Shown: one piece after another, positions 1 to 8,247 of the stretch | Layout of the letters: the number at the start of each line of letters is the position of its first letter | Numbering within the stretch: position 1 is the first letter of the stretch | Source of the DNA: Halanaerobiales bacterium | Lineage (GTDB): Bacteria; Bacillota_F; Halanaerobiia; Halanaerobiales; DTU029 | Length of the DNA stretch: 48,727 nt | Direction of reading: 5' to 3' | Assembly: GCA_016278415.1 (NCBI GenBank) | Contig: JADQBV010000258.1 | Span: 1 to 48,727, forward strand | Translations under genes and position numbers: made by a program | The notes under the pieces: model-generated | What the model was told of the DNA's origin: nothing | The model's input: only the letters and a program-made list of their open reading frames with translations | Database searches by the model: none

Positions 1-224
1 TGCTTACTATAAGTGCAGTTTTGTTGACAATGGGGATAGCTATATATGTGTGGGAGTTTTATTTGAGCCTCAAAATTTTAATGATAAGTTTCTTTTTTTT
101 GGCTTCCAACCCTATGGCTACTCACGCTATTGCTAGGGCCTCTTATAAGAAGAAAATTGCTTTACCAAAGGTAAAAACCGTTGATGAATACTCAGAATTT
201 CTGGAAAGGGATGGAGAGGAATAA
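1..224 (+). CDS. mnhG: Mrp/Mnh-type Na+/H+ antiporter subunit G, 5' end missing
   Basis: This is the C-terminal part (about 74 residues) of the small membrane subunit MnhG/MrpG (MbhC family) of a multisubunit cation/proton antiporter. The frame is open to the left edge, with codons beginning at base 3, so the TTG at 21 is not a credible start and the gene is cut by the window. Two hydrophobic segments are visible, followed by the segment NPMATHAIARA, which matches the conserved P-x-x-x-H-x-x-x-R-A part of the family, and then a charged cytoplasmic tail. Its stop overlaps the next ATG (TAATG at base 224), so it is translationally coupled to the next antiporter gene. MnhE and MnhF are expected just upstream, outside the window. 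Confidence 0.85.
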   Translation, partial: LTISAVLLTMGIAIYVWEFYLSLKILMISFFFLASNPMATHAIARASYKKKIALPKVKTVDEYSEFLERDGEE

Positions 225-487
225 TGATTATACTGGAATATTTATTAATTTTACTGCTAGTTATATCTGCTTTTTTAGCGGTTACATTTAAAGATGAATT
301 GATTTCTATTATTTGTCTGTCAGTTTTTTCTGTTTCTCTTACTGCCTTATATTTAATATATAAAGCCCCTGATGTGGCTCTTGCCGAGGCTGTAATAGGT
401 GCCGGACTGAATACTGCCATCTTTATGACAGCTATTAGCCAGGTAAGGTCAGGGAAGACACACTATATTTCTGAGGAGGAAAAGTAG
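224..487 (+). CDS. MbhD-like (DUF4040) antiporter subunit
   Basis: An 87-residue protein with three hydrophobic helices. It belongs to the MbhD/DUF4040 family, which in classical Mrp systems is a domain inside the long MrpA subunit and in Mbh/Mbx-type complexes is a separate gene. The segment IYKAPDVALAEAVIGAGLNT (about residues 45-64) carries the family hallmark of acidic residues in a helix (APDVALAEA), thought to lie on the ion path. It overlaps mnhG by one base and is followed one base later by the next gene, so it is clearly in the same operon. The presence of a free-standing MbhD suggests that the antiporter here has the split MrpA organisation. Confidence 0.85.
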   Translation: MIILEYLLILLLVISAFLAVTFKDELISIICLSVFSVSLTALYLIYKAPDVALAEAVIGAGLNTAIFMTAISQVRSGKTHYISEEEK

Positions 488-488
488 G

Positions 489-1262
489 GTGAAAGCTATC
501 CGTGCTATAATATATAAAAAGAATATAAATAAAGAAACTCTTTTTTATATAATTAAGAAAAAAGAGTTTCATGTTATACTTGTTTTATCGTTATTAGCTT
601 TTTTTCTTTTAATAAATTTTTATCATGTACCAATTCAAGAGATAGTTGCTAATAGTACTGCTGAACACATTATAAATAATGGGGTTAAAGAGACGGGATC
701 TTTAAACCTGGTAACTGCTATCCTTTACGATTATCGAGGATTTGATTCTTTAGGTGAAAGTACTGTTATTTTTGCTGCTGTTAGTGCTATAGTTCTGATA
801 CTTTCCTTTAAAACACTACCTGTTTCCTCAAAGGGTTTATCATTTATTGTAAAAAGAACCTTTGGAATTTTAACGCCCTTTGTATTCTTATACGCCTTAT
901 ATGTAATTACACATGGTCATTTATCACCTGGTGGAGGGTTTCAGGGTGGTGTGGTGCTAGGTACTATTTCAATAATTTTCAGTATTGTATATGGAAGTGC
1001 TTTTGACTATGAAAAATATAGCCCTAAGGCGAAGACTTTATTGGAAACTGGAGGAGCGCTTCTTTTTGTTTTTATTGGTGGACTGGGTTTAATATCTGGC
1101 GGATATTTCTTGAGCAACTTTGATCCAATAGGGAGTGGACTTGGAACACTTATAAGCGCTGGAAGTATCCCTTTAATTAATATAGGAATTGGTTTTAAAG
1201 TTGGAGCAGGACTTGCTATTATATTCTATACTATGATACAGAAGACTTATGTAGAGGAGTAG
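489..1262 (+). CDS. mnhB: MbhE-MnhB fusion subunit of Na+/H+ antiporter
   Basis: A 257-residue membrane protein with a GTG start directly after the preceding stop. Residues about 20-115 resemble the MbhE-like region (normally the C-terminus of MrpA): one N-terminal helix, a polar stretch with N-x-V-T-A-I-L-x-D-Y-R-G-F-D, and a second helix. Residues about 118-257 are a complete MnhB/MrpB domain with its signature HGHLSPGGGFQGG and four helices. MrpB is an essential antiporter subunit. The order MnhG, MbhD, MbhE-MnhB, MnhC, MnhD resembles Mbh/Mrp-type clusters of thermophiles and anaerobes more than the Bacillus mrpABCDEFG order. The family calls are firm; the coupling ion is inferred from the family. 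Confidence 0.85.
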   Translation: MKAIRAIIYKKNINKETLFYIIKKKEFHVILVLSLLAFFLLINFYHVPIQEIVANSTAEHIINNGVKETGSLNLVTAILYDYRGFDSLGESTVIFAAVSAIVLILSFKTLPVSSKGLSFIVKRTFGILTPFVFLYALYVITHGHLSPGGGFQGGVVLGTISIIFSIVYGSAFDYEKYSPKAKTLLETGGALLFVFIGGLGLISGGYFLSNFDPIGSGLGTLISAGSIPLINIGIGFKVGAGLAIIFYTMIQKTYVEE

Positions 1263-1267
1263 GAATC

Positions 1268-1603
1268 ATGTTATATAACTTGGTATTTGTATTGCTGTTT
1301 TCCCTAGGTTTTTATACAATTTTAACAAATAAAAACCTTATAAAAATAGTTATAGGCCTGAATATTATGGAGGCTGCTGTTTTCTTCTGGGTAATTGCTG
1401 TTAATTATAGGGGAGGGGTTATTCCTATCCTTAGAAATGGCGTTAAAGCCGTTGATGTCGTTAACCCTATACCACAGGCCTTAATTTTGACTGGAATTGT
1501 AATTGGGGCTAGTATTACAGCGTTTTTACTTACCCTGGTTATTGAACTTGATAAATCTGCTAATAGTATAAGTCTTGATTTTTTAAAGGGGTTGCGTGAT
1601 TAA
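1268..1603 (+). CDS. mnhC: Na+/H+ antiporter subunit C (NuoK-like)
   Basis: A 111-residue, three-helix protein of the MnhC/MrpC/NuoK family. Visible family features are GLNIMEAAVFFW in helix 2, with the conserved glutamate of the NuoK fold, and PIPQALILTGIVIGAS before helix 3 (the family's D-P-x-P-Q-A-L-x-L-T-A-I-V-I). Length is normal. It starts five bases after mnhB and overlaps mnhD by one base (TAATG), so it is co-translated. It forms part of the proton/sodium translocating membrane module with MnhD. Confidence 0.9.
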   Translation: MLYNLVFVLLFSLGFYTILTNKNLIKIVIGLNIMEAAVFFWVIAVNYRGGVIPILRNGVKAVDVVNPIPQALILTGIVIGASITAFLLTLVIELDKSANSISLDFLKGLRD

Positions 1604-3099
1604 TGGAGTATAGTTTTTTGTTTTTAATCTTAATACCCTTAGTTACAGCCTTTTTGATACCCCTGGTTGATATAATCTATGCTAAATTAAGAAAGCTATT
1701 GGTTGTAGTCTCTATAGCCAGTGAACTATTATTAGGAATTTTTATATTTATTTACAATTATCAAGAAGTATTTACAGGCAATCTAGTTATAAAGTATAAC
1801 CTGGGAGGTTGGATTTCTTCACTTGGAATCACCTTAGTCTTGGATAGTCTTGCCCTGTTTTTTTCTCTATTGATTAGTATCAGTTTATTTCTTATAATAA
1901 TTTATTCAATTGGTTTTATTGGACATCATGAGGGTAAATACTATGTTTTGCTTTTCCTTTTGTTAGGAGCAATGCAGGGTGCTGTGTTAACAGGTGATAT
2001 TTTTAATCTTTACGTGTTTATAGAATTAATTACAATTACTTCAGCTGCCCTGGTTACATTTCATAGGAATAGGGAGTCGGCTGAGGCTGCTTTTAAGTAT
2101 CTACTTTATGGGGTAATTGGAGGATTACTTTTTTTAATTGGGGTTTTCCTTATTTACTATAACCTGGGTACACTTAATATGGTTCTCATATCTGATAGTT
2201 TTCATCAAATGAATGCAAATATGCAGTCTACTATTTTTATTTTCTTTTTATCATCTATATTGATTAAATTAGGATTATTTCCCTTTCATTACTGGTTGCC
2301 TAAGGCACATAGTGCCTGCCCGGCTCCAATCAGTGCTTTATTATCAGGGGTTCTATTAAAGGTATTTATTTATATGTTTTTAAGATTATTTTGGCCAGTA
2401 TTGGGTTTTGAATTAATTAATAATCTCGGCTTAAAAAACTCCTTGATATATTTGAGCCTTTTTTCTAGTACACTGGGTCATCTCCTTGCCTTTAGGGAAG
2501 ATGATATCAAAAGAATGCTGGCATTTTCTACTGTTGGTCATATAAGTATGATAATAGCAGTATTGAGTTTAAATACAGTTAGTGGTTTGTTTGGTGGTTT
2601 GATGCATGTGATAAGCCATTTATTGATGAAGAGTACACTTTTTATTGTTGTAGGTTATTTGTTGCAATACACGGGTAGTCATCATATTGCTGACTTTAAT
2701 GGTGTGGCATATAGAAATAAGGGGATATTTATTGCTTTTATAATAGCAGCAATGGGTATGGTTGGTATTCCTCCATTACCTGGCTTCTTTAGTAAGTGGT
2801 ATATTTTGCAAGCATTTATTCAATCTGGACATTATCTTGCGGCTATATTGATTATTTTATTAAGCGTTTTATCATTGTTCTATTATCTTCGTTATATATT
2901 TAGGGGTTATAATTTATTGGATTATGAGAGAGGAATAAAACCACAAAAGGTAGGTTTGGTACTCTCAGTATTTTATAGGGAAAGAATCGTTACTGATGTA
3001 GCTTATATCTTTACAGTATTAATGTTGGCAGCAGGGGTGTTTTTTTGGATGTTTAGGCAGCCATTATTACTTATCGCTCAGAGTATTTATGGGGGTTAG
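1603..3099 (+). CDS. mnhD: Na+/H+ antiporter subunit D (NuoM/NuoN-like)
   Basis: A 498-residue polytopic protein of the proton-translocating NADH-quinone oxidoreductase/Mrp antiporter family. The functional residues are present: Glu141 in the TM5 motif FIELITITSAALVTF, the F-H-Y-W-L-P-K-A-H motif at 228-236 (Lys234, His236), Lys253 in the following helix, and HVISHLLMKS with its lysine further on. Length fits MrpD (about 490-500). It is co-directional with and overlaps mnhC. The intact ion-path residues argue that this is the main working antiporter subunit of the cluster, in contrast to the more diverged paralogue that follows. Confidence 0.92.
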   Translation: MEYSFLFLILIPLVTAFLIPLVDIIYAKLRKLLVVVSIASELLLGIFIFIYNYQEVFTGNLVIKYNLGGWISSLGITLVLDSLALFFSLLISISLFLIIIYSIGFIGHHEGKYYVLLFLLLGAMQGAVLTGDIFNLYVFIELITITSAALVTFHRNRESAEAAFKYLLYGVIGGLLFLIGVFLIYYNLGTLNMVLISDSFHQMNANMQSTIFIFFLSSILIKLGLFPFHYWLPKAHSACPAPISALLSGVLLKVFIYMFLRLFWPVLGFELINNLGLKNSLIYLSLFSSTLGHLLAFREDDIKRMLAFSTVGHISMIIAVLSLNTVSGLFGGLMHVISHLLMKSTLFIVVGYLLQYTGSHHIADFNGVAYRNKGIFIAFIIAAMGMVGIPPLPGFFSKWYILQAFIQSGHYLAAILIILLSVLSLFYYLRYIFRGYNLLDYERGIKPQKVGLVLSVFYRERIVTDVAYIFTVLMLAAGVFFWMFRQPLLLIAQSIYGG

Positions 3100-3107
3100 T
3101 ATATAGG

Positions 3108-4532
3108 ATGAAGAATTTTATCTCAGGCTTTTATTTAAATGAATTAAATATCTTACTGGCCATTATTGGATTGCTGATTACATTAACTACTATGGCAGCT
3201 GTTCGTTCCCAACTTGAGCTGCGTCATAAAGAATATTATCTTTTAAATATAGTATATATTTTTTCTTTTCTACTAGTAATTTTTACTAAGGAATGGTTAG
3301 TTTTCTTTGTTGCCTGGGAGTTTGTTACTATTACGACAAGTTTAATGTTGGTATGGAAGAGTAGGGGCTTAGCCGGTCAATATTTTATTATTCAATTTGC
3401 TGGAAGTAGTATGTTGTTATTTGCTATTCTGATGGCTATGAATAATGGGTATCTAGAAATTATGCCTATTAGCGAGGGGTGGCTGCAGAATTTATTTATA
3501 TTAGGATTGGGTATGAAGAGTGCAGTTTTCGGACTTCATTTTTGGCTTCCATCTATTTATATACAGGCACCTATTACCTTTAATGCTATTTCATCAGGTT
3601 GGGTAGTGAAATTAGGTTTTATAATGATGTTGAAGTTGATACCCCAGGGAAACCAACTATTGTTGATTTTAGGATTTTTGATGATTTTTTATGGTGGGAT
3701 TAAGGCTCTAAGAGCAGGGGATTTCAAGTTATTATTGACATATAGTTCTATTAGCCAATTGGGTTATATAGCTATTGGCATTGCTAGTGGTACTCTATAT
3801 GGATATATCGGTAGTGTCCTTCATATTATTGCTCATGGACTGGCCAAAACAAATCTGTTTCTGTCTTGTGGTAGTTTAATTAAAGAATATGGTAGTAGCT
3901 GTATATATGACTTTAAAAATGTTTGGTCTATGCTAAAGTTTAATAGCCTAGTTATTTTATTAAATTTTGCTTCATTGATGGGTATTCCTTTACTTGCAGG
4001 GTTTAATAGTAAATACCTAATTAAATATAGTTTTAACAATGGTTTTACTTTTACTATAGCTCTATATGCTGCTAGTTTGCTTACGGCTTTATATTCTTTG
4101 AGGTTTCTTTATTTAGCGATCTTTAAAGACCTTATAGGTAAAACCAGGATTATAAATAATAGTAGTACTCATAATTTGAGAAAAGTGGAGTATTTGGCTT
4201 TGATTGTTCTATCTACATTACTTTTAGTAGTAGGATTTAATGCAGAATTAATAGTTAATAGTGTCGAAGATATTAATTTAAAATATAACTTTTTAAAGGG
4301 TATTCTGGAAGCAACTGTGTATTTACTAATATCTATAATTATAATGTGGAGATTAGACTGGTTTAAGGATAGAAAAGAAGCTCTTCCATCTCTTGACCCA
4401 TTATTTAATAAAATTAATAAAGGCCTTTTTCAAACTGGTCGTTCTTTATATAATATAATTTATAAAGATTTTCAATATCAATTATTATGGCTTCCTGTTT
4501 TTATACTTATATTGTTTTTGATAGTTGTGTAA
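3108..4532 (+). CDS. Antiporter/NuoL-M-like membrane subunit, diverged paralogue 1
   Basis: A 474-residue polytopic protein with the NADH-ubiquinone/plastoquinone oxidoreductase antiporter domain. Glu71 lies in the helix motif AWEFVTITTSLML, Lys168 in GWVVKLGF, and HIIAHGLAKTNLF is present. The highly conserved loop after L-H-F-W-L-P is altered: where relatives, including the next gene, read A-V-H-S-Q-A-P-A-P-V-S-A, this protein has S-I-Y-I-Q-A-P-I-T-F-N-A, so the conserved His is Tyr151 and Pro-Val-Ser is Thr-Phe-Asn. It starts eight bases after mnhD. It and its neighbour probably supply the MrpA-N-like part of the complex, since no long MrpA is visible; this assignment is inferred. Confidence 0.8.
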   Translation: MKNFISGFYLNELNILLAIIGLLITLTTMAAVRSQLELRHKEYYLLNIVYIFSFLLVIFTKEWLVFFVAWEFVTITTSLMLVWKSRGLAGQYFIIQFAGSSMLLFAILMAMNNGYLEIMPISEGWLQNLFILGLGMKSAVFGLHFWLPSIYIQAPITFNAISSGWVVKLGFIMMLKLIPQGNQLLLILGFLMIFYGGIKALRAGDFKLLLTYSSISQLGYIAIGIASGTLYGYIGSVLHIIAHGLAKTNLFLSCGSLIKEYGSSCIYDFKNVWSMLKFNSLVILLNFASLMGIPLLAGFNSKYLIKYSFNNGFTFTIALYAASLLTALYSLRFLYLAIFKDLIGKTRIINNSSTHNLRKVEYLALIVLSTLLLVVGFNAELIVNSVEDINLKYNFLKGILEATVYLLISIIIMWRLDWFKDRKEALPSLDPLFNKINKGLFQTGRSLYNIIYKDFQYQLLWLPVFILILFLIVV

Positions 4533-4597
4533 GGGTTAAATCCAGTAAACTGGCGTAACACTTAGCAGAAGTCATATAGATTTATGGGGGATAAAAC

Positions 4598-6193
4598 ATG
4601 CAGGGTTTCCTGGCTTATTTCAAAATTGAACAATTAAATATTATAATGGCTGTTACAGGTTTATTAATTACCTTTTTAACAATGATGACAGCTAAAAGTC
4701 ATATTAAGACAGCCCAGAAGAAATATTATATATTAAACATTATTTTCATGCTCTCCTTTATAGGTATCATATTTACGAACGATTGGATAATTTTTATAAT
4801 AGCCTGGGAAATGGTTACTGTTTCAACAGCTTTGATGCTCTTATGGAAGAGTAGGGGGTTAACAGGTCAATATTTGATTATACAGTTTTTAGGTAGTAGT
4901 TTTTTAATCTTTACTATTTTGCTGGCTATCGGACAGGGTTATACAGAGGTAATGCCAATAAAAGAGTTCTGGCTGCAGTCTTTATTTGTACTGGGATTTG
5001 GGATGAAGAGTGCAATATTTGGTCTTCATTTTTGGTTGCCTGCTGTACACTCACAGGCACCAGCTCCAGTAAGTGCAGTTCTCTCTGGTTGGGTTGTTAA
5101 ACTAGGCTTTATAATGTATTTAAAAATTATCCCTGATGGTAATATTTTCTTACTTATACTAGGGGTTCTAATGGTTTCTTATGGTGGAATAAAAGCCTTG
5201 CTTGCATCAGATTATAAAGTACTATTAGCATATAGCTCTATTAGTCAATTAGGTTTTATAGCTATAGGCATTGGTAGTGGTACTACTTTTGGTTATTTAG
5301 GAAGCATATTCCATATTGTTGCCCATAGTCTAGCAAAGACCAGTCTGTTTATTGGTAGCGGTTATTTAACTGATTTGTATGATAGTAGGAATATATACGA
5401 ATTTAAGAATGCGTGGAGAAGACCAAAACTTATAAATTTAAGTATTTTAACTGGCTTTGGCTCTTTAATGGGTGTACCACTTTTAGCCGGATTTAATAGT
5501 AAGTACCTAATTAAAAGTAGTTTTTATGGTGAGCAAGCCTTTAATATAAAGACAACTATGCCTTTATGGATGAACTCTATTTTTGCTAAAAAGTTTGTTA
5601 TATTTAGTATAACTGATGGAGAATTAATTACATTTATTTTGTATGGGCTTAGTCTGCTAACTGGTTTATACTCCATTCGCTTTTTATACTGGGGCTTATT
5701 TAGGGGGATAAAGAAGGATAAGACTAGTCTGCTTAGTAATTTAATGCAAATTATCAAGAGTGATTTAAGAGAGAGTGATAATGGGGCTTATAATTTAGGG
5801 AAGCAAAGAATAGAGAATATTAGTCAGAAAATTAGCAAGTTAGATTTTCTAGTCTTGTCTATACCTATAATATTAATTGTATTATTGGCTTTTTATACTG
5901 CGCCGGTATTAAATACTATTATGGATGTTAATTTACACTTTGATTTACTAGATGGATATACTGAGTTTATAGTTATGTTAATACTGATAATATTTATACT
6001 GAAATTTGCTAAGTGCTTTAAAACCACTAACAATAAACTCCCGTCACTTGATATTATATTTTATAATCTTAACAAAAATTTTCATAAAGGCGCTCGTAAT
6101 TTATATACTGCTTTATACCAGGATTTTCAGTATCAGCTATTATTGATACCAATATTTATTCTGTTTCTATTTGTGTTTATTACACTAAGATAA
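4598..6193 (+). CDS. Antiporter/NuoL-M-like membrane subunit, paralogue 2
   Basis: A 531-residue polytopic protein clearly paralogous to the preceding gene: both begin with a similar N-terminus, have Glu71 in AWEMVTVSTALML, and end with a similar helix after D-F-Q-Y-Q-L-L. Here the ion-path loop is canonical (L-H-F-W-L-P-A-V-H-S-Q-A-P-A-P-V-S-A, with His144 and His151). It carries an insertion of roughly 25-55 residues after the segment FNSKYLIKSSF compared with its twin. It begins 65 bases after the previous stop, with the purine-rich ATGGGGGAT tract upstream as ribosome binding site. It is the last gene of the antiporter operon. Whether it acts as a MrpA-like or second MrpD-like subunit cannot be told from sequence alone. 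Confidence 0.82.
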   Translation: MQGFLAYFKIEQLNIIMAVTGLLITFLTMMTAKSHIKTAQKKYYILNIIFMLSFIGIIFTNDWIIFIIAWEMVTVSTALMLLWKSRGLTGQYLIIQFLGSSFLIFTILLAIGQGYTEVMPIKEFWLQSLFVLGFGMKSAIFGLHFWLPAVHSQAPAPVSAVLSGWVVKLGFIMYLKIIPDGNIFLLILGVLMVSYGGIKALLASDYKVLLAYSSISQLGFIAIGIGSGTTFGYLGSIFHIVAHSLAKTSLFIGSGYLTDLYDSRNIYEFKNAWRRPKLINLSILTGFGSLMGVPLLAGFNSKYLIKSSFYGEQAFNIKTTMPLWMNSIFAKKFVIFSITDGELITFILYGLSLLTGLYSIRFLYWGLFRGIKKDKTSLLSNLMQIIKSDLRESDNGAYNLGKQRIENISQKISKLDFLVLSIPIILIVLLAFYTAPVLNTIMDVNLHFDLLDGYTEFIVMLILIIFILKFAKCFKTTNNKLPSLDIIFYNLNKNFHKGARNLYTALYQDFQYQLLLIPIFILFLFVFITLR

Positions 6194-6211
6194 TACTAAT
6201 AAATTTAAAAT

Positions 6212-6296
6212 AGCCAATTCTTTTCCAGCTAAAAAAATAAAAGGATTTTTCTTGGCTGTTTAGAAAAATTATTGGTAAGTGCTGTAAGAAAAATCC
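6212..6296 (+). terminator. Two mutually exclusive stems after the antiporter operon
   Basis: AGCCAA (6212-6217) can pair with TTGGCT (6252-6257), and GGATTTTTCTT (6243-6253) can pair perfectly with AAGAAAAATCC (6286-6296). The two stems share bases 6252-6253 and cannot both be complete. The second is an 11-bp stem ending just before the sulP promoter. It is most likely the end of the antiporter transcript, possibly with attenuation. Confidence 0.45.
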
Positions 6297-6297
6297 A

Positions 6298-6326
6298 TTG
6301 ACATAAAAATTTTTGTAAGTTAGTAT
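6298..6326 (+). promoter_or_regulatory. Sigma-70/SigA promoter for the SulP gene
   Basis: TTGACA at 6298-6303, a 17-base spacer and TAGTAT at 6321-6326 give a near-consensus housekeeping promoter about 80 bases ahead of the TTG start at 6408. The leader then contains a small hairpin (TAAGGG, loop ATTAG, CCCTTA) at about 6335-6352. Confidence 0.65.
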
Positions 6327-6407
6327 GTAATTAAGTAAGGGATTAGCCCTTATAGATCAATAATTATTTAGCCGCGAGGGTTAGACAATAGATAAAGGGG
6401 TGCTGAT

Positions 6408-8075
6408 TTGTTAGCTCAGGTTCTAAACATCATAAAGCATTATAATCATATCAAATTTAAAAAAGATTTATCTGCTGGAATGTCAGTGGCTGCAATAAGT
6501 CTACCACAGAACATGGCATATGCTTTAATAGTAGGAGTTGATCCTATTTATGGTATTTACTCTACAATTATTTCCATGATTGTTTTTACATTTGTAGGGA
6601 AATCAAATTATATGATTGTCGGACCTACTAATATTATGGCCATGGCTCTAGCAAGTAGTATAAGTGGATTTGCTCAGGGGGAGTATTTAGGAGCACTATT
6701 ACTATTAACTTTTATGGTTGGAATATGTCAATTGTTATTTGGATTATTTAAACTGGGTAGTCTTGTTAACTATATATCGGATTCGTTGATTTTAGGTCTT
6801 AGTACAGGTGCTGTACTAATGATTGCAGTAGGACAACTACAAAATTTTATGGGGTTAACTGTAGCTGGTGGGTCTAATTTTTATACTAAAGTTTACGCAG
6901 TTGTAAAAAACATGGGACAAGTAAATTGGACTTCTTTATTGATAGGAATTATAACAGTTTTTTTAATAATAATTATTAAAAGATTTAATCCAAGGTGGCC
7001 AGCATATTTAATTGGTTTGTCTATAATAACTGTAATAGTCTACATATTCAAATTGGAAACTAGTACAGCAGTTGTAGGGGACTTACCTTCAGGGATATTA
7101 AAATTTAATATGCTTAGTTTTAAATGGAGTTCGATAAACACCTTGCTGAGTAAAGCCTTATCTATAGCATTTTTAGGATTGATTCAGACCTTAGCAGTTG
7201 TAAAATCACTAACTGTATATACTAAAGAAGAAGTAGATATTAATTCTGAATTTATAGGTCAGGGGATAATAAATATGGTGGGTTCATTTTTCAATGCCTT
7301 TGCTACTGCGGGGTCTTTTGCTAAATCATTTGCAAATATACAAGCAGGCGCAAGCACTAAATTTTCCCAATTTTTTGCTGGGATTCTAATTATAATATCC
7401 TTGTTATTCATAAAACCGTTAATTACTTATGTACCTATAGCTGGATTAGCCAGCCTTGTAATTATAGTGGCTGTTAACTCTGTTAAAATAAAAGAAATAA
7501 GTAAAAATTTAAAAATCATTCGGGGTGATGCCATTATATTTATTGTTACATTTTTAGCAACAATTTCCCTCCCGAGTATAGATAGTGCAATATATATCGG
7601 AATATTGGCATCAGTTATGGTTGTTCTTAAGAAGACTGAGGATATTAGTCTTGAAGTAATTCGTTATGAAGATAAAGAAGACAAATTTGTTCAGCGAAAA
7701 GTTGGGGATTTGAATGAAAAAAACAAAAATGAAAAGTTTCTCATATTAAATCTCCGAGGAAACTTACATTTTAGTTCTGTAAATAACTTGAAGGAAAAGT
7801 TTGAAATCGTCTTTAAATATGGAGATAATTTTTTAATTAGACTTAGAGAAATTGAACGTATGGATATAACTATTATGCGAGAGTTAAGCAATTTTATAGA
7901 TAAAATTCAGGAATCAGGAGGCCAGGTTATTCTATCAGGAGTTGATGCAGAACAGTATGATAGAATGAAACGGTATGGGATAATTAGTAAAGTTAAAAAA
8001 GAAAATGTATATCAGTCAGAGGATATATTGTTTTCATCCACAAAAGATGCCTATTACTTTATGGAAATAAATTAG
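6408..8075 (+). CDS. SulP-family anion transporter with STAS domain
   Basis: A 555-residue member of the SulP (SLC26) family: an N-terminal transmembrane core (residues about 20-400) and a C-terminal cytoplasmic STAS domain (about 430-550). The family's first signature is present as AGMSVAAISLPQNMAYALI (residues 24-42), followed by MIVGPTNIMAMA. The STAS part contains L-N-L-R-G-N-L-H-F and GGQVILSGV. Members carry sulfate, bicarbonate or dicarboxylates with protons or sodium; the substrate cannot be read here. The TTG start is supported by AAAGGGG seven bases upstream. It stands alone behind its own promoter next to a sodium antiporter operon, so sodium-driven anion uptake is possible. Confidence 0.88.
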   Translation: MLAQVLNIIKHYNHIKFKKDLSAGMSVAAISLPQNMAYALIVGVDPIYGIYSTIISMIVFTFVGKSNYMIVGPTNIMAMALASSISGFAQGEYLGALLLLTFMVGICQLLFGLFKLGSLVNYISDSLILGLSTGAVLMIAVGQLQNFMGLTVAGGSNFYTKVYAVVKNMGQVNWTSLLIGIITVFLIIIIKRFNPRWPAYLIGLSIITVIVYIFKLETSTAVVGDLPSGILKFNMLSFKWSSINTLLSKALSIAFLGLIQTLAVVKSLTVYTKEEVDINSEFIGQGIINMVGSFFNAFATAGSFAKSFANIQAGASTKFSQFFAGILIIISLLFIKPLITYVPIAGLASLVIIVAVNSVKIKEISKNLKIIRGDAIIFIVTFLATISLPSIDSAIYIGILASVMVVLKKTEDISLEVIRYEDKEDKFVQRKVGDLNEKNKNEKFLILNLRGNLHFSSVNNLKEKFEIVFKYGDNFLIRLREIERMDITIMRELSNFIDKIQESGGQVILSGVDAEQYDRMKRYGIISKVKKENVYQSEDILFSSTKDAYYFMEIN

Positions 8076-8140
8076 ACAATTAAAGCTTTCATATATTGAA
8101 TATGAACTTGGTATTATAGACAGATTGCTTACAATTAAAG

Positions 8141-8173
8141 ATTGAGAGTTAGTTCAAATATGGTACTCTCAAT
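8141..8173 (+). terminator. Hairpin downstream of the SulP gene
   Basis: ATTGAGAGT (8141-8149) pairs perfectly with ACTCTCAAT (8165-8173) around a 15-base loop. There is no strong T-run after it, so it may be a weak terminator or a leader structure of the next gene. Confidence 0.4.
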
Positions 8174-8247
8174 TAAGTTAAATCAGCTGAGACAGAATAT
8201 GCAGATAAGATTGTAGGATAAATTGTACCAAATGAGGAGGCTAAAAT

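Noticed and set aside
1..6193. Possible membrane-bound hydrogenase (Mbh)
   Set aside because: MbhD/MbhE-like parts are present, but no hydrogenase or Fe-S subunit gene occurs in the window, so only an antiporter is claimed.
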